From: CAYLNG01 sp964497855
GTDB taxonomy: Bacteria > Verrucomicrobiota > Kiritimatiellia > SS1-B-03-39 > UBA6053
Length of the DNA stretch: 30,483 nucleotides
Assembly: GCA_964497855.1 (NCBI GenBank)
Contig: CAZCFM010000036.1
Coordinates: forward strand, 1 to 30,483
Reading direction: 5' to 3'
The notes under the pieces were generated by a model. The model made no database searches. It saw only the letters and a program-made list of their open reading frames with translations, and had not been told where the DNA came from. Positions within the stretch are counted from its first letter, which is position 1. Each line of letters starts with the position of its first letter. The position numbers were made by a program, and so were the translations under genes. Of the stretch, positions 1 through 7,389 are shown one piece after another.

Positions 1-371
1 ATCCGCTCACCGCGCAGCAGCTCGAACACGCGGGGCTCCAGCTCGTAGCGGCGTCCGTCGTGCAGCAGCGCCCCCCCCTGCAATGTCACCACCACGATAT
101 CCCGGTAGCGTGCTGCGGCCCGTCGTTCGGCCAAGGCTTGCCGACGTTCCCGTTCCGCCGCTTCACGTTCTTCCCGCTGTCGTTGAGCCGCTTCCTCGCG
201 GCGAATACGAGCCTCCTCCTGACGTCGGTTCTCCTCAATCCGCAGTTCCGCGCGACGTTCAGGCGGCAGGGCCTCCCAATCCGACTTGCTCAAGCCCATC
301 GGATAGGTCGCGCACCCAGCAATGATCAACAGACTCACAGTCCACAAAGCGTTTCGCAAAAGCGTTTTCAC
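1..371 (-). CDS. Coiled-coil lipoprotein, 5' part only (runs off the left edge)
   Basis: The frame is open from a GTG at 371 to the window edge, giving 123 residues of an incomplete protein. Residues 1-20 form a lipoprotein signal with lipobox IAGC and Cys20 as the predicted lipidated residue, so the product should be anchored in a membrane facing the periplasm. Residues about 35-88 are almost entirely Arg, Glu, Gln and Ala, a highly charged predicted coiled coil. A more ordinary globular stretch begins near residue 89 (YRDIVVVTLQGG). The GTG is chosen because GGAGG sits 7-8 bases upstream and the signal peptide starts at once. No specific family is recognised. The rightward ORFs over this stretch are antisense shadows. 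Confidence 0.72.
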   Translation of the reverse strand, partial: MKTLLRNALWTVSLLIIAGCATYPMGLSKSDWEALPPERRAELRIEENRRQEEARIRREEAAQRQREEREAAERERRQALAERRAAARYRDIVVVTLQGGALLHDGRRYELEPRVFELLRGER

Positions 372-461
372 TCGTATTCCTCCAACTCGCCAACCCTATT
401 CAATTGCTTCGGGGCTAATCAAGGGAAAAAGTGATTTGCGAGGCAGGTTTCCCTCACACCT

Positions 462-490
462 AAAAAAAGGCCAGCACGAGGCTGACCTTT
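462..490 (-). terminator. Rho-independent terminator acting leftward
   Basis: Read on the minus strand, arms AAAGGTCAGC and GCTGGCCTTT (one G-T pair) surround the loop CTCGT, followed by an uninterrupted run of T. The plus strand has no T-run after the hairpin, so it acts leftward only. It is upstream of the lipoprotein gene, and no large leftward gene ends here. Its only visible client is the small ORF at 501-650. Confidence 0.7.
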
Positions 491-500
491 GGCCCACCCC

Positions 501-650
501 TCAGGCTACCAGAGCCAGAGCGGTTGCCGGAGTGGTGGGATGTGGTTCCCAGACGGGATGCGCTGAGCTGGCTGCGGTGTATTCCACATCGCCGAGCTGG
601 AGGTTCAAAATCGCCCCGTTTCGAACCCGTCCTGTCGCCCGTGTTGACAC
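501..650 (-). CDS. Possible small protein of 49 residues, directly before a terminator
   Basis: A GTG-initiated frame encodes 49 residues and stops 10 bases before the leftward terminator at 462-490. The product is neutral, with no signal peptide or membrane segment, and is rich in Ala, Thr and Pro towards the end. I do not recognise a family. No Shine-Dalgarno sequence precedes the GTG, and an in-frame stop lies four codons upstream of it, so it cannot be much longer. The main support is the terminator, which implies a short leftward transcript here. That transcript could equally be a non-coding RNA. The region also contains the TTGACA promoter element of the rightward MFS gene, so the two would overlap head to head. 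Confidence 0.28.
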   Translation of the reverse strand: MSTRATGRVRNGAILNLQLGDVEYTAASSAHPVWEPHPTTPATALALVA

Positions 651-672
651 GCAAGGACAGGCAGGCTAATAC
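644..672 (+). promoter_or_regulatory. Candidate sigma-70-type promoter for the MFS transporter gene
   Basis: A perfect TTGACA (644-649) is followed after 17 bases by TAATAC (667-672). The -10 match is only partial. Transcription would start near 678-680, just after the first in-frame ATG (676), which favours the ATG at 706 as the translation start. The rest of the 372-675 gap holds the leftward terminator, the small ORF and a short hairpin (TGGGA/TCCCA near 536-551). Confidence 0.4.
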
Positions 673-705
673 AAAATGCCCTTTGTCACCCCACCACAGT
701 TTTCC

Positions 706-1944
706 ATGGATCCATACGCAGCCTGGCGCATCCCCGACTTCCGGCGTCTCCTTTTGGGACGCCTCTTTTTTATCACGGGCACCCAGGCCCAGGCCATGGC
801 GCTTGGCTGGGAAGTCTACACGCGCACCAACGACCCCTTTGCCCTCGGCTTGGTCGCCCTGGTCAAAGGTCTTCCCATGCTCCTGCTGACCCTGCCCGCC
901 GGAGTGATGGCCGACCGCTTTAACCGTCGCAACATCATGGTCACGTGTTTGAGCGGTGCCACCCTCACCTCCGTCCTGCTGGCGCTTGCCTCCCATCATT
1001 CCAGTGCGCTGTGGGTGATCTATGCCCTTCTGTTTCTCGACTCCTGCTTCATGCGGATGACCACACCCTCCGGCCAGTCGCTGATGCCCCTGCTCCTGCC
1101 GCGCCACCTCTTCGAAAACGGGGTCAAGTGGCAGAGCAACACCTTTCAGTTCACCTCCCTGGCCGGCCCCACCCTCGGAGGCATCCTGCTCGCGTGGAAC
1201 CTGCAAGCGGTGTACATCGTCTGCGCCTGCACCTCCCTGATTTTCATCGCGATGCTCCTGCGCATCCGCATTCCCGCGACGCCTCCTAAACTGCGCGCAC
1301 ACTGGCTGCTCGAGGCCGCCGAAGGTCTCCGTTTTGTCTGGTCTAAAAAAATCCTGCTGGGGGCAGTGTCCCTCGATCTGTTTGCCGTACTCTTCGGCGG
1401 GGCCACCTACCTGCTCCCGATTTTTGCCCGCGATCTGTTGCCGCCGGTGCTGGGCCTCAGTCCCGAAAAAATGCTCGGACTCCTCAACGCCGCCCCCTTC
1501 GCCGGGGCCCTCAGCATGGGCTTTCTCATCGCCCACCGCCCACCCTTCCGCCACGCCGGACGCACCATGTTTCTCGGCGTCACCGGCTTCGGCATCGCCA
1601 CCATCCTCTTCGGCTTCAGCCGGAATTTCTGGCTCAGCGCCTTCCTGCTCTTCCTCACGGGTGCCTTCGACAACCTGTCGGTCGTCGTCCGCCACACTCT
1701 CGTCAATCTGATCACCCCGGATCCCATGCGGGGGCGCGTGACCGCCGTCAACTCCATCTTTATCGGCTCCAGCAACGAACTGGGCGGCTTCGAATCCGGC
1801 ACCGTCGCCCGCTTTTTCGGACCGGTCGTCTCCGTCGTCAGCGGGGGCATCGCCACCCTCGTCGTGGTCGTCCTCTGGATGGGCCTGTTCCCCCGGCTCC
1901 GCCGTTTCGGAAGCCTCGTCGATGCCACCGAAAACAACACCTAA
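706..1944 (+). CDS. MFS transporter (MFS_3 / enterobactin-exporter-like)
   Basis: A major facilitator of about 412 residues with twelve predicted membrane helices. It starts with the typical short amphipathic lead-in (DPYAAWRIPDFRRLLLGRLFF). The loop after helix 2 carries the conserved GVMADRFNRR motif of drug/H+ antiporters. The C-terminal half contains PDPMRGRVTAVNS, seen in EntS-like exporters. It probably exports a small molecule by proton antiport across the inner membrane; the substrate cannot be read from the sequence. The ATG at 706 is preferred over 676 because the family sequence begins there and the candidate promoter would place the transcript start after 676. Neither start has a clear ribosome site. 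The M20 peptidase gene follows after 9 bases, so the two are probably co-transcribed. Confidence 0.85.
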   Translation: MDPYAAWRIPDFRRLLLGRLFFITGTQAQAMALGWEVYTRTNDPFALGLVALVKGLPMLLLTLPAGVMADRFNRRNIMVTCLSGATLTSVLLALASHHSSALWVIYALLFLDSCFMRMTTPSGQSLMPLLLPRHLFENGVKWQSNTFQFTSLAGPTLGGILLAWNLQAVYIVCACTSLIFIAMLLRIRIPATPPKLRAHWLLEAAEGLRFVWSKKILLGAVSLDLFAVLFGGATYLLPIFARDLLPPVLGLSPEKMLGLLNAAPFAGALSMGFLIAHRPPFRHAGRTMFLGVTGFGIATILFGFSRNFWLSAFLLFLTGAFDNLSVVVRHTLVNLITPDPMRGRVTAVNSIFIGSSNELGGFESGTVARFFGPVVSVVSGGIATLVVVVLWMGLFPRLRRFGSLVDATENNT

Positions 1945-1953
1945 GACCCTCCC

Positions 1954-3117
1954 ATGACGACCCCTTCCCCAACACAGCTCCTCCGCGAACTCATCGCCGT
2001 CCCCTCGGTCAACCCCGCCCACTCCCGCGATCCCTCCATCTGCGGCGAACTCCGCATGGCCGAAACCTTCGCCCGCCTTCTCGCCGAACGCGGCTTTTCG
2101 GTGGACATCCTCGACAACTACCAACCCGAGCGCCCCTCCGTCATCGCCCACGCCGGCCCGGCCGACGGCCCGAGCCTGATGTTCGAAGTCCATCTGGACA
2201 CGGTTGGCGTCGACCACATGAGCATCGATCCCTTCCAGGCCCGCATCGAGGAGGGGCGACTCTACGGACGCGGTGCCTGCGACATGAAAGGCGCCACCGC
2301 CGCCCTGCTCCACGCCCTCAGCCCCGAACGCGTCCGCGCCATCGCCGCCCGCGGCATCCGACTTCTCGTGGTGGGCGCTCCCGACGAAGAATGCGGAACC
2401 CTCGGGGCCACCACCCTCGCCGCGCAGGGCATTCGCGCCGACCGCGCCCTGATTCTCGAACCCACCCGCTGCCGTCCCGTGATCGCCCACAAGGGCGCCT
2501 ATTGGTACGAGGTCATTCTCCACGGACGCGCCGGGCACGGCAGCCAGCCCCAGTCCGGCGTCAGCACCAACGAAGCCCTCGCCCGCCTGCTTCCCGAAAT
2601 CCTGCGCGCCCACAAAGCCCTCCAGGACATGTTCATCCACCCGGTCCTCGGCTGCTCCAGCCTTAATTTTGGACGCATCGAGGGCGGGCACACCTACAAC
2701 ATCATCCCCGACCGCACCCTGCTGCAGCTCGACCGGCGCGTCGTGCCCAACGAGGCCCCGGAACTCTTCGAAAACGCACTCCGCCACATCCTCCAGGAAC
2801 TCGTGCGCGACGGAAAACTGCTCTCCGCCGACTGCCGCCTGAGCAGCCGCACCCCCGCCTTTGCCACTCCCGCCGACAGTTCCCTCGTCCGGCAGCTTCA
2901 GGACGCCATCCACGACGTCACCGGCGAGCGCCCCGCCCCCGAGGGAACCTCCTGGGTCAGCGATGCCTCGCCCTTCGCCCAGGTCTGCGGCGAAACCCTC
3001 GTCTTCGGACCGGGCGACATCGCCCAGGCCCACACCGCCAACGAATACATCACCCTCGAACAACTCGATCAAGCCGCCGCCATCTTCGCACGTTTTCTCG
3101 ACAACCTGGTCGCTTGA
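1954..3117 (+). CDS. M20 family metallopeptidase (ArgE/DapE-like deacylase)
   Basis: A 387-residue zinc-dependent amide hydrolase of the acetylornithine deacetylase / succinyl-diaminopimelate desuccinylase / carboxypeptidase G2 family. Metal and catalytic residues are visible: H80 and D82 in HLDT, D110 in GRGACDMKG, the catalytic pair E145-E146 in PDEECG, E169 in ILEPT and H360 in AHTANEY. The lid/dimerisation domain (about 180-295) begins around GRAGHGSQP with H195. There is no signal peptide, so it is cytoplasmic. The exact substrate is unclear: no arg or dap genes are adjacent, and the partner is an exporter gene 9 bases upstream. It converges with the YhcH gene across a 28-base gap that shows no obvious terminator. 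Confidence 0.85.
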   Translation: MTTPSPTQLLRELIAVPSVNPAHSRDPSICGELRMAETFARLLAERGFSVDILDNYQPERPSVIAHAGPADGPSLMFEVHLDTVGVDHMSIDPFQARIEEGRLYGRGACDMKGATAALLHALSPERVRAIAARGIRLLVVGAPDEECGTLGATTLAAQGIRADRALILEPTRCRPVIAHKGAYWYEVILHGRAGHGSQPQSGVSTNEALARLLPEILRAHKALQDMFIHPVLGCSSLNFGRIEGGHTYNIIPDRTLLQLDRRVVPNEAPELFENALRHILQELVRDGKLLSADCRLSSRTPAFATPADSSLVRQLQDAIHDVTGERPAPEGTSWVSDASPFAQVCGETLVFGPGDIAQAHTANEYITLEQLDQAAAIFARFLDNLVA

Positions 3118-3145
3118 ACCTTCAGAACAGGGCATCCCAAAAACG

Positions 3146-3622
3146 TCAGGTCGCGAAGAGTTTGAGATCGATTTTTACAACGGCTTTGCGCAGGGCGCTC
3201 GGAGTTGAGACTTGGATTTTGGGGCGGTGGGCGTCGTGTGGCAGGAAGATCGCGAAGTCGCCGGGACGCATCCGCAGGTCGGCACCGGGCGTTTCCGAAG
3301 GTCGGAAGAAGGCTACATCCTTGCTTCCGAGGTACGGAACGTCAACCGCGAGCGTGTCGAGGGGCGAGACTTCGATGATTTCCTCGCCGCGCATCAGGTA
3401 TTGGATGTCGATGTAACGGCGGTGGGCTTCGAAACGGCAGAGGTCGCGGGACTGGGTGCTGTAGCCCTGGATCATGACGTACATGTCCTCGCCTTCCCAG
3501 GGAATGTTGGCGTCGGGATCGTCGGGACGGACGAGGGCGAGGCGCTGGAGGGCGCGCTGCCAGACCGGATGCTGGAGCAGGCAGGCGTAGGTGTCAGGCT
3601 GGGAAAGCTGGGCGGTGAACAT
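3146..3622 (-). CDS. YhcH/YjgK/YiaL family protein
   Basis: A 158-residue cupin-like protein of the YhcH/YjgK/YiaL (DUF386) family, close to the usual length of about 150. The central FEAHRRYIDIQYLMRGEE and the later PGDFAIFLPHDAHRPK are the two hallmark blocks; their His and Glu residues are the presumed metal ligands. Family members sit in sugar catabolic operons and are thought to act as anomerases or isomerases (YhcH was linked to sialic acid use), but the reaction here cannot be assigned. It lies 9 bases downstream of the GH94-type gene on the same strand, so it probably processes the sugar released by that enzyme. Confidence 0.85.
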   Translation of the reverse strand: MFTAQLSQPDTYACLLQHPVWQRALQRLALVRPDDPDANIPWEGEDMYVMIQGYSTQSRDLCRFEAHRRYIDIQYLMRGEEIIEVSPLDTLAVDVPYLGSKDVAFFRPSETPGADLRMRPGDFAIFLPHDAHRPKIQVSTPSALRKAVVKIDLKLFAT

Positions 3623-3631
3623 GGGAAATTC

Positions 3632-5941
3632 TCAGCGGCTGCCCAGGGAAAGGTCCGGGCGGGTCAGGGTAACGGGAAGCTGGGCGGTGGTGGGACGTCC
3701 TGCGCCGCGACGGATGTCGAAGGACAGGGGTTGACCGCGCCAGAGGCGGGTGCCGCTGACGGCGTTCCAGGCGGTGGGCAGGCAGGGGGAAACCTCGAGG
3801 CCACGGTAGCCGGGTTTGAAGCCGAGCAGGCCTTCCCAGAGGCTGATCCACATCCACGCGGCGGAACCGGTGCGCCATCCGGAGAGGAAGAGGTTGCGCT
3901 GGGCGCGCTCGCCGCCGGCGGGGCCGATGTAGTAGTTGGGAATGACGTAGGGTTCGCTGTCGACGTTGGGCTTGTTGAAGGGATCGGGCAGGACGGTTTT
4001 CCATGCGTCGAGCGCGTCGTCGGCGTGTCCGGCCTCGGCAAGGGCCATCATCCAGAAGCCGTTGCCGTGCACATAGACACTGCCGTTTTCGTAGAAGCCA
4101 GGGGTCATGGCGGTCATCTGGCCGATACGCGGAACGAGTTTGCGGAAGGGCGGATGATGCAGCACGCAGCCGTAGCCGGTGTACAGGTTGGCCTTGACGG
4201 AGGCAATCATCTGGACCTGTTGTTCCGGCGTGGCGATGCCGGCCATCATCGCCCAGCTCTGGGCGTTGAGGAAAATGCGGCCGCAGCCGTCGTCCTCGGG
4301 CTGCGTGCGGGAAGAGCCCACCGCGCGGCCTTCGTCGTCGAAGGCGCGGATGAACCATTCGCCGTCCCAGCAGTGCGCCTGGATGACATCATGCAATTCG
4401 CGGGAGGCCTCGCGCATTTCGGCGGCCACACTCCCCTCGCCCACTTCATCGGCGAGTTCGGCAAAAAGATCGCAGCCCTGTTTGACCTGCATGGAGAGCA
4501 TGACGCTGACGCCTTCGCCGGCCGCGCCGACGCCGTTCATCGTGTCGCACCAGTCGCCGTAGCGGATGCGGACGAGGCCGAGCTGGCCGCGGTCTTCGAG
4601 CAGATGGCGCTGGGCGCGCAGCACGTGTTCCCACATGGAGGCGCTGCCGGGATTCGGATGTTGCTCCGTGGGCAGCCAGGGCACGGTTTCCGAGAGCAGC
4701 CCGAAATCGCCGCTTTCCTTGAGGTAGCGGGTGAGGGCCATGATCATCCAGCAGGGGCTGTCGGCGTAGTGCTGCACATCGAGAATGCCGTTGGGCAGGC
4801 GCCAGGCGCGGATGCAGCGGCCGCTGGGGTATTGTTTGGAAAAAACTTCCTTGAGGGAGGCGCGGGCCAGGTCGGGATGGGTATGGCAGAGGGCGAAGGT
4901 GTCCTGCAGGACGTCGCGGAAACCGCGGCCGATGACGCGGCCCCAGGTGCCGACAAATTCGAGCTGGTGTTTCAGCCAGATGTTCGGCCAGCGGTTGAAG
5001 TCGGGCTCGGGAGTCTGCACGGTCCATCTCGCGGCCCGTTTTTCGGCGTGGGCGAGCAGGTCGGCGCGGATGGCGTCGATCTTGCCCGGCGCGAGAAGGA
5101 GGCCCACGCGTTCGCGGCCTTCCGCTTCGTGGTGGCACATGCCGACGGCAAAGGAGAGGGTCACGCTTTCGCCGGGGGCGAGGTTCAGCACAAAATGCTG
5201 CGAGGCGCCGAGCCAGTCGGTGCCGGCGACGGGATTGTGCGGGGCATCTTCAAGCATCGCGCGGGGTTTTTCGGCGTTGCCGTATTTGCCGTAGAAGGCC
5301 TCGCGGGAAAGGGTCACGCGCTCGGGTTTCTGGTCGCAGGCAAAAAAGGCGTTGAAGTATTTGGGGAACTTCACGCAGCGGTTTTCGCCGAGAATGAAGT
5401 TGCCGTCCTCGACATAATGACCGGCCAGCACGGCAATGAAGTCCATGAGCGTGCTGCCGCCGGTGAGGTGCATTTCCATGAAGGGGACCACACGGATGCG
5501 GCGGGGCCGGGAACTCTCGTTGATCACGCGGAAGGTCCACACTTCTGCGGGAATGTTTTCGCGGGGGACCATGACTTCCCACACGGCGCGGATGCCCTTG
5601 CGCAGGCTGGTCATGACTTGCCGGTTGGAGGACACGCGGCATTCCCATTCGTCGAAATCATCCGGACCGACGGCGCCGGTGGAGGTCCACCAGTCACGGC
5701 TTTCCTCGTCGCGCAGATAGATGTGGCGCGGACCGCCGCGTCCGTCGGCGTCCTCGGTGAGGTTCATCCGGTAGCCCTCTTCGCGGGGCTGGTAGAACGC
5801 GGCGCAGGTTCCGAACTGCGTCATGTTCACCATCCAGGTGCTGTTGCAAAGGTAATTGTGCCAGTGGCGCGGCGTGTGGCGGTCGGTGATGATGTAAGCG
5901 TTTTCGCTGTCGCTGAAGAATCCGTGGGGGTAGGTTTGCAT
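3632..5941 (-). CDS. GH94-type glycoside phosphorylase (cellobiose-phosphorylase-like)
   Basis: A 769-residue protein with the GH94 layout: N-terminal beta-sandwich (about 1-290), linker helices and an (alpha/alpha)6 catalytic barrel (about 310-720). Diagnostic blocks are GRGFRDVLQD (338-347), YGDWCDTMN (461-469) at the general-acid position of the family, PGFYENGSVYVHGNGFW (614-630) and GWRTGSAAWMW (688-698). Family enzymes split a beta-linked disaccharide with phosphate to give a sugar 1-phosphate and a free sugar in the cytoplasm. No signal peptide is present, in line with that. Which disaccharide is used (cellobiose, chitobiose, laminaribiose or other) cannot be decided. It starts 14 bases after the HEAT-repeat gene and is followed by a YhcH-family gene. 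The long rightward ORF over the same bases is an antisense shadow. Confidence 0.85.
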   Translation of the reverse strand: MQTYPHGFFSDSENAYIITDRHTPRHWHNYLCNSTWMVNMTQFGTCAAFYQPREEGYRMNLTEDADGRGGPRHIYLRDEESRDWWTSTGAVGPDDFDEWECRVSSNRQVMTSLRKGIRAVWEVMVPRENIPAEVWTFRVINESSRPRRIRVVPFMEMHLTGGSTLMDFIAVLAGHYVEDGNFILGENRCVKFPKYFNAFFACDQKPERVTLSREAFYGKYGNAEKPRAMLEDAPHNPVAGTDWLGASQHFVLNLAPGESVTLSFAVGMCHHEAEGRERVGLLLAPGKIDAIRADLLAHAEKRAARWTVQTPEPDFNRWPNIWLKHQLEFVGTWGRVIGRGFRDVLQDTFALCHTHPDLARASLKEVFSKQYPSGRCIRAWRLPNGILDVQHYADSPCWMIMALTRYLKESGDFGLLSETVPWLPTEQHPNPGSASMWEHVLRAQRHLLEDRGQLGLVRIRYGDWCDTMNGVGAAGEGVSVMLSMQVKQGCDLFAELADEVGEGSVAAEMREASRELHDVIQAHCWDGEWFIRAFDDEGRAVGSSRTQPEDDGCGRIFLNAQSWAMMAGIATPEQQVQMIASVKANLYTGYGCVLHHPPFRKLVPRIGQMTAMTPGFYENGSVYVHGNGFWMMALAEAGHADDALDAWKTVLPDPFNKPNVDSEPYVIPNYYIGPAGGERAQRNLFLSGWRTGSAAWMWISLWEGLLGFKPGYRGLEVSPCLPTAWNAVSGTRLWRGQPLSFDIRRGAGRPTTAQLPVTLTRPDLSLGSR

Positions 5942-5955
5942 AAAGGGGTCAGGTG

Positions 5956-7389
5956 TTAAAAATCAATCTGTTCCATGTGTTCGGGCATGTTCATGTCTTC
6001 GATGACGACCGGTTGGACGTGATGATGAAAACCGAGGAACGGGACAATCACTTCATAGACATTGGCGGGGATCAGCAGTTCCATCGTGTAGACTTTTTCG
6101 CTGACCGTCATGCGGAGGCTGTCGATCATGTCGAGCAAGGGTTTTGCGTTCATCCCCTCAGCGTTCTGCTGAATCATGGGTCGGATTTCCTGGAGACTTT
6201 GTTTTCGTTTCGCGACCAGGGGATCCAGCAGGTTGGGGCCGACGGGTTCTCCGCTGCCCACAAGCCGAAGTCCCTTCTCATTCGGTTCCCCCAGAATGCG
6301 GAAGTTTTTCAGGTGTTTACATTCTTCGAGTGGAATGGGAAGGGTTTGCGGGGCCGTCACAAAAAGACGCAGCACAGAGGCCTCGGGCACGTCTTTCCGC
6401 AGGGCCGTCAGGGCCTCCGGGAGTTTGCTGTCGGCGGGGGGGCTGCTCAAGGAAGCCAACAAGGCGTCCAGAGGCATGGCCTTTTCGTTTCCGGCCAGCA
6501 TGACCACCAGTCGGCGTTCGTTCAGGGGGATGATGACGATTTCATCATCGATGCGCAGCAGTTCCAACTGCCCTCGGGTCACCTTCTCTGTGCGTTTTTC
6601 CTCCAGAAGCCACGCGGAAAGTCGGGCGGGATTGTATTCCCCATCCAGAACCACCAAGGCCCATCCTATATTGCCGTTCATCACGGCGGAGCTGGCGAGG
6701 GTGATCTGATCCACGCGGACATCGCCGATGGCCTCCAACATCGGCAACACGCCTTGATGCAAGGGGCGGACACGGTTGGGAGGGCCTTCTTTGGGGAAAG
6801 GTTTCAAGGTCAATTCGAGCAGATTGGCTGTTTCCGCGGGCAAAAACACTTCAGCGGAAGACAAGGCAGGCAGCGGCGCATCGGCCTCGTTGCGCAGACG
6901 GCGCAGGCCGCGTTTGGCCTCGCGGGCCACATCGCGATCCGCATCCTCGACCAGGCTCAGGAAAAGAGCCTCGTCTTGTTGTTCGGCCAGGTCCGCCAAT
7001 CCCCGCAAGGCCATTGCCCGGCGGATCGCGGAGGGTTTTTTCCGGGGCTGCAACGCTTTGAGCAGCTCGGCCGACCGCATCGCGATTTCCGGGTCTTTGT
7101 TCTGTTGCGCCCCGCGCAGGGCCGTCTCAACCGAAGCTCCCATCTTCCGCAATTCGCGGGTGGCGTCTTCGCGATCCTGAAAACGATCCGCACCCAACTG
7201 GCGGATCAGGGCCTCCACATCGGGAGGCGCTTGCAGGGGTGCGGACTGCAACTCCTGGCGGAAAGCCTCCGCGCTCACGGTCACGCCTTCGGCGGCCCAA
7301 AATGCGCCGGAGTCCACCTGATCGAGCAGGGAGTTTCCGCCGCCCAGAAGCAGGAGAATCAATGCAAACGGGAACATCGCGGCCATCAT
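5956..7389 (-). CDS. HEAT-repeat protein with N-terminal membrane/signal segment
   Basis: About 477 residues of unknown function. A hydrophobic N-terminal stretch (FPFALILLLLGG) predicts export or membrane anchoring. It is followed by HEAT/armadillo-like helices at roughly residues 60-165 (EALIRQLGADRFQDREDATREL, then DPEIAMRSAELL). This 'RF.DRE.AT.EL..LG' pattern is common in secreted PVC-group proteins. The remaining ~300 residues look like a mixed alpha/beta domain I do not recognise. The start is placed at the ATG at 7389, which shares one base with the upstream stop (TGATG) and has GAGGAG 5 bases before it. Two GTG codons just upstream (7395, 7392) are possible alternatives. The overlap implies translational coupling to the LamG-like gene, so the two products probably work together. 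Confidence 0.75.
   Translation of the reverse strand: MMAAMFPFALILLLLGGGNSLLDQVDSGAFWAAEGVTVSAEAFRQELQSAPLQAPPDVEALIRQLGADRFQDREDATRELRKMGASVETALRGAQQNKDPEIAMRSAELLKALQPRKKPSAIRRAMALRGLADLAEQQDEALFLSLVEDADRDVAREAKRGLRRLRNEADAPLPALSSAEVFLPAETANLLELTLKPFPKEGPPNRVRPLHQGVLPMLEAIGDVRVDQITLASSAVMNGNIGWALVVLDGEYNPARLSAWLLEEKRTEKVTRGQLELLRIDDEIVIIPLNERRLVVMLAGNEKAMPLDALLASLSSPPADSKLPEALTALRKDVPEASVLRLFVTAPQTLPIPLEECKHLKNFRILGEPNEKGLRLVGSGEPVGPNLLDPLVAKRKQSLQEIRPMIQQNAEGMNAKPLLDMIDSLRMTVSEKVYTMELLIPANVYEVIVPFLGFHHHVQPVVIEDMNMPEHMEQIDF

Noticed and set aside
530..640. tRNA-like signals (GCCGGAGTGG and GGTTCAAAATC; GGGTTCGAAA on the other strand)
   Set aside because: No acceptor stem or matching T-arm can be formed around them on either strand.
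460..3135. 891-codon leftward ORF over the MFS and M20 genes
   Set aside because: It is antisense to two recognised genes; its Gly/Glu/Asp-rich repetitive protein is typical of a GC-rich shadow frame.
3212..5959. 915-codon rightward ORF
   Set aside because: It lies antisense to the GH94-type gene, whose motifs are clear; the translation is low-complexity Gly/Ala/Val/Glu.
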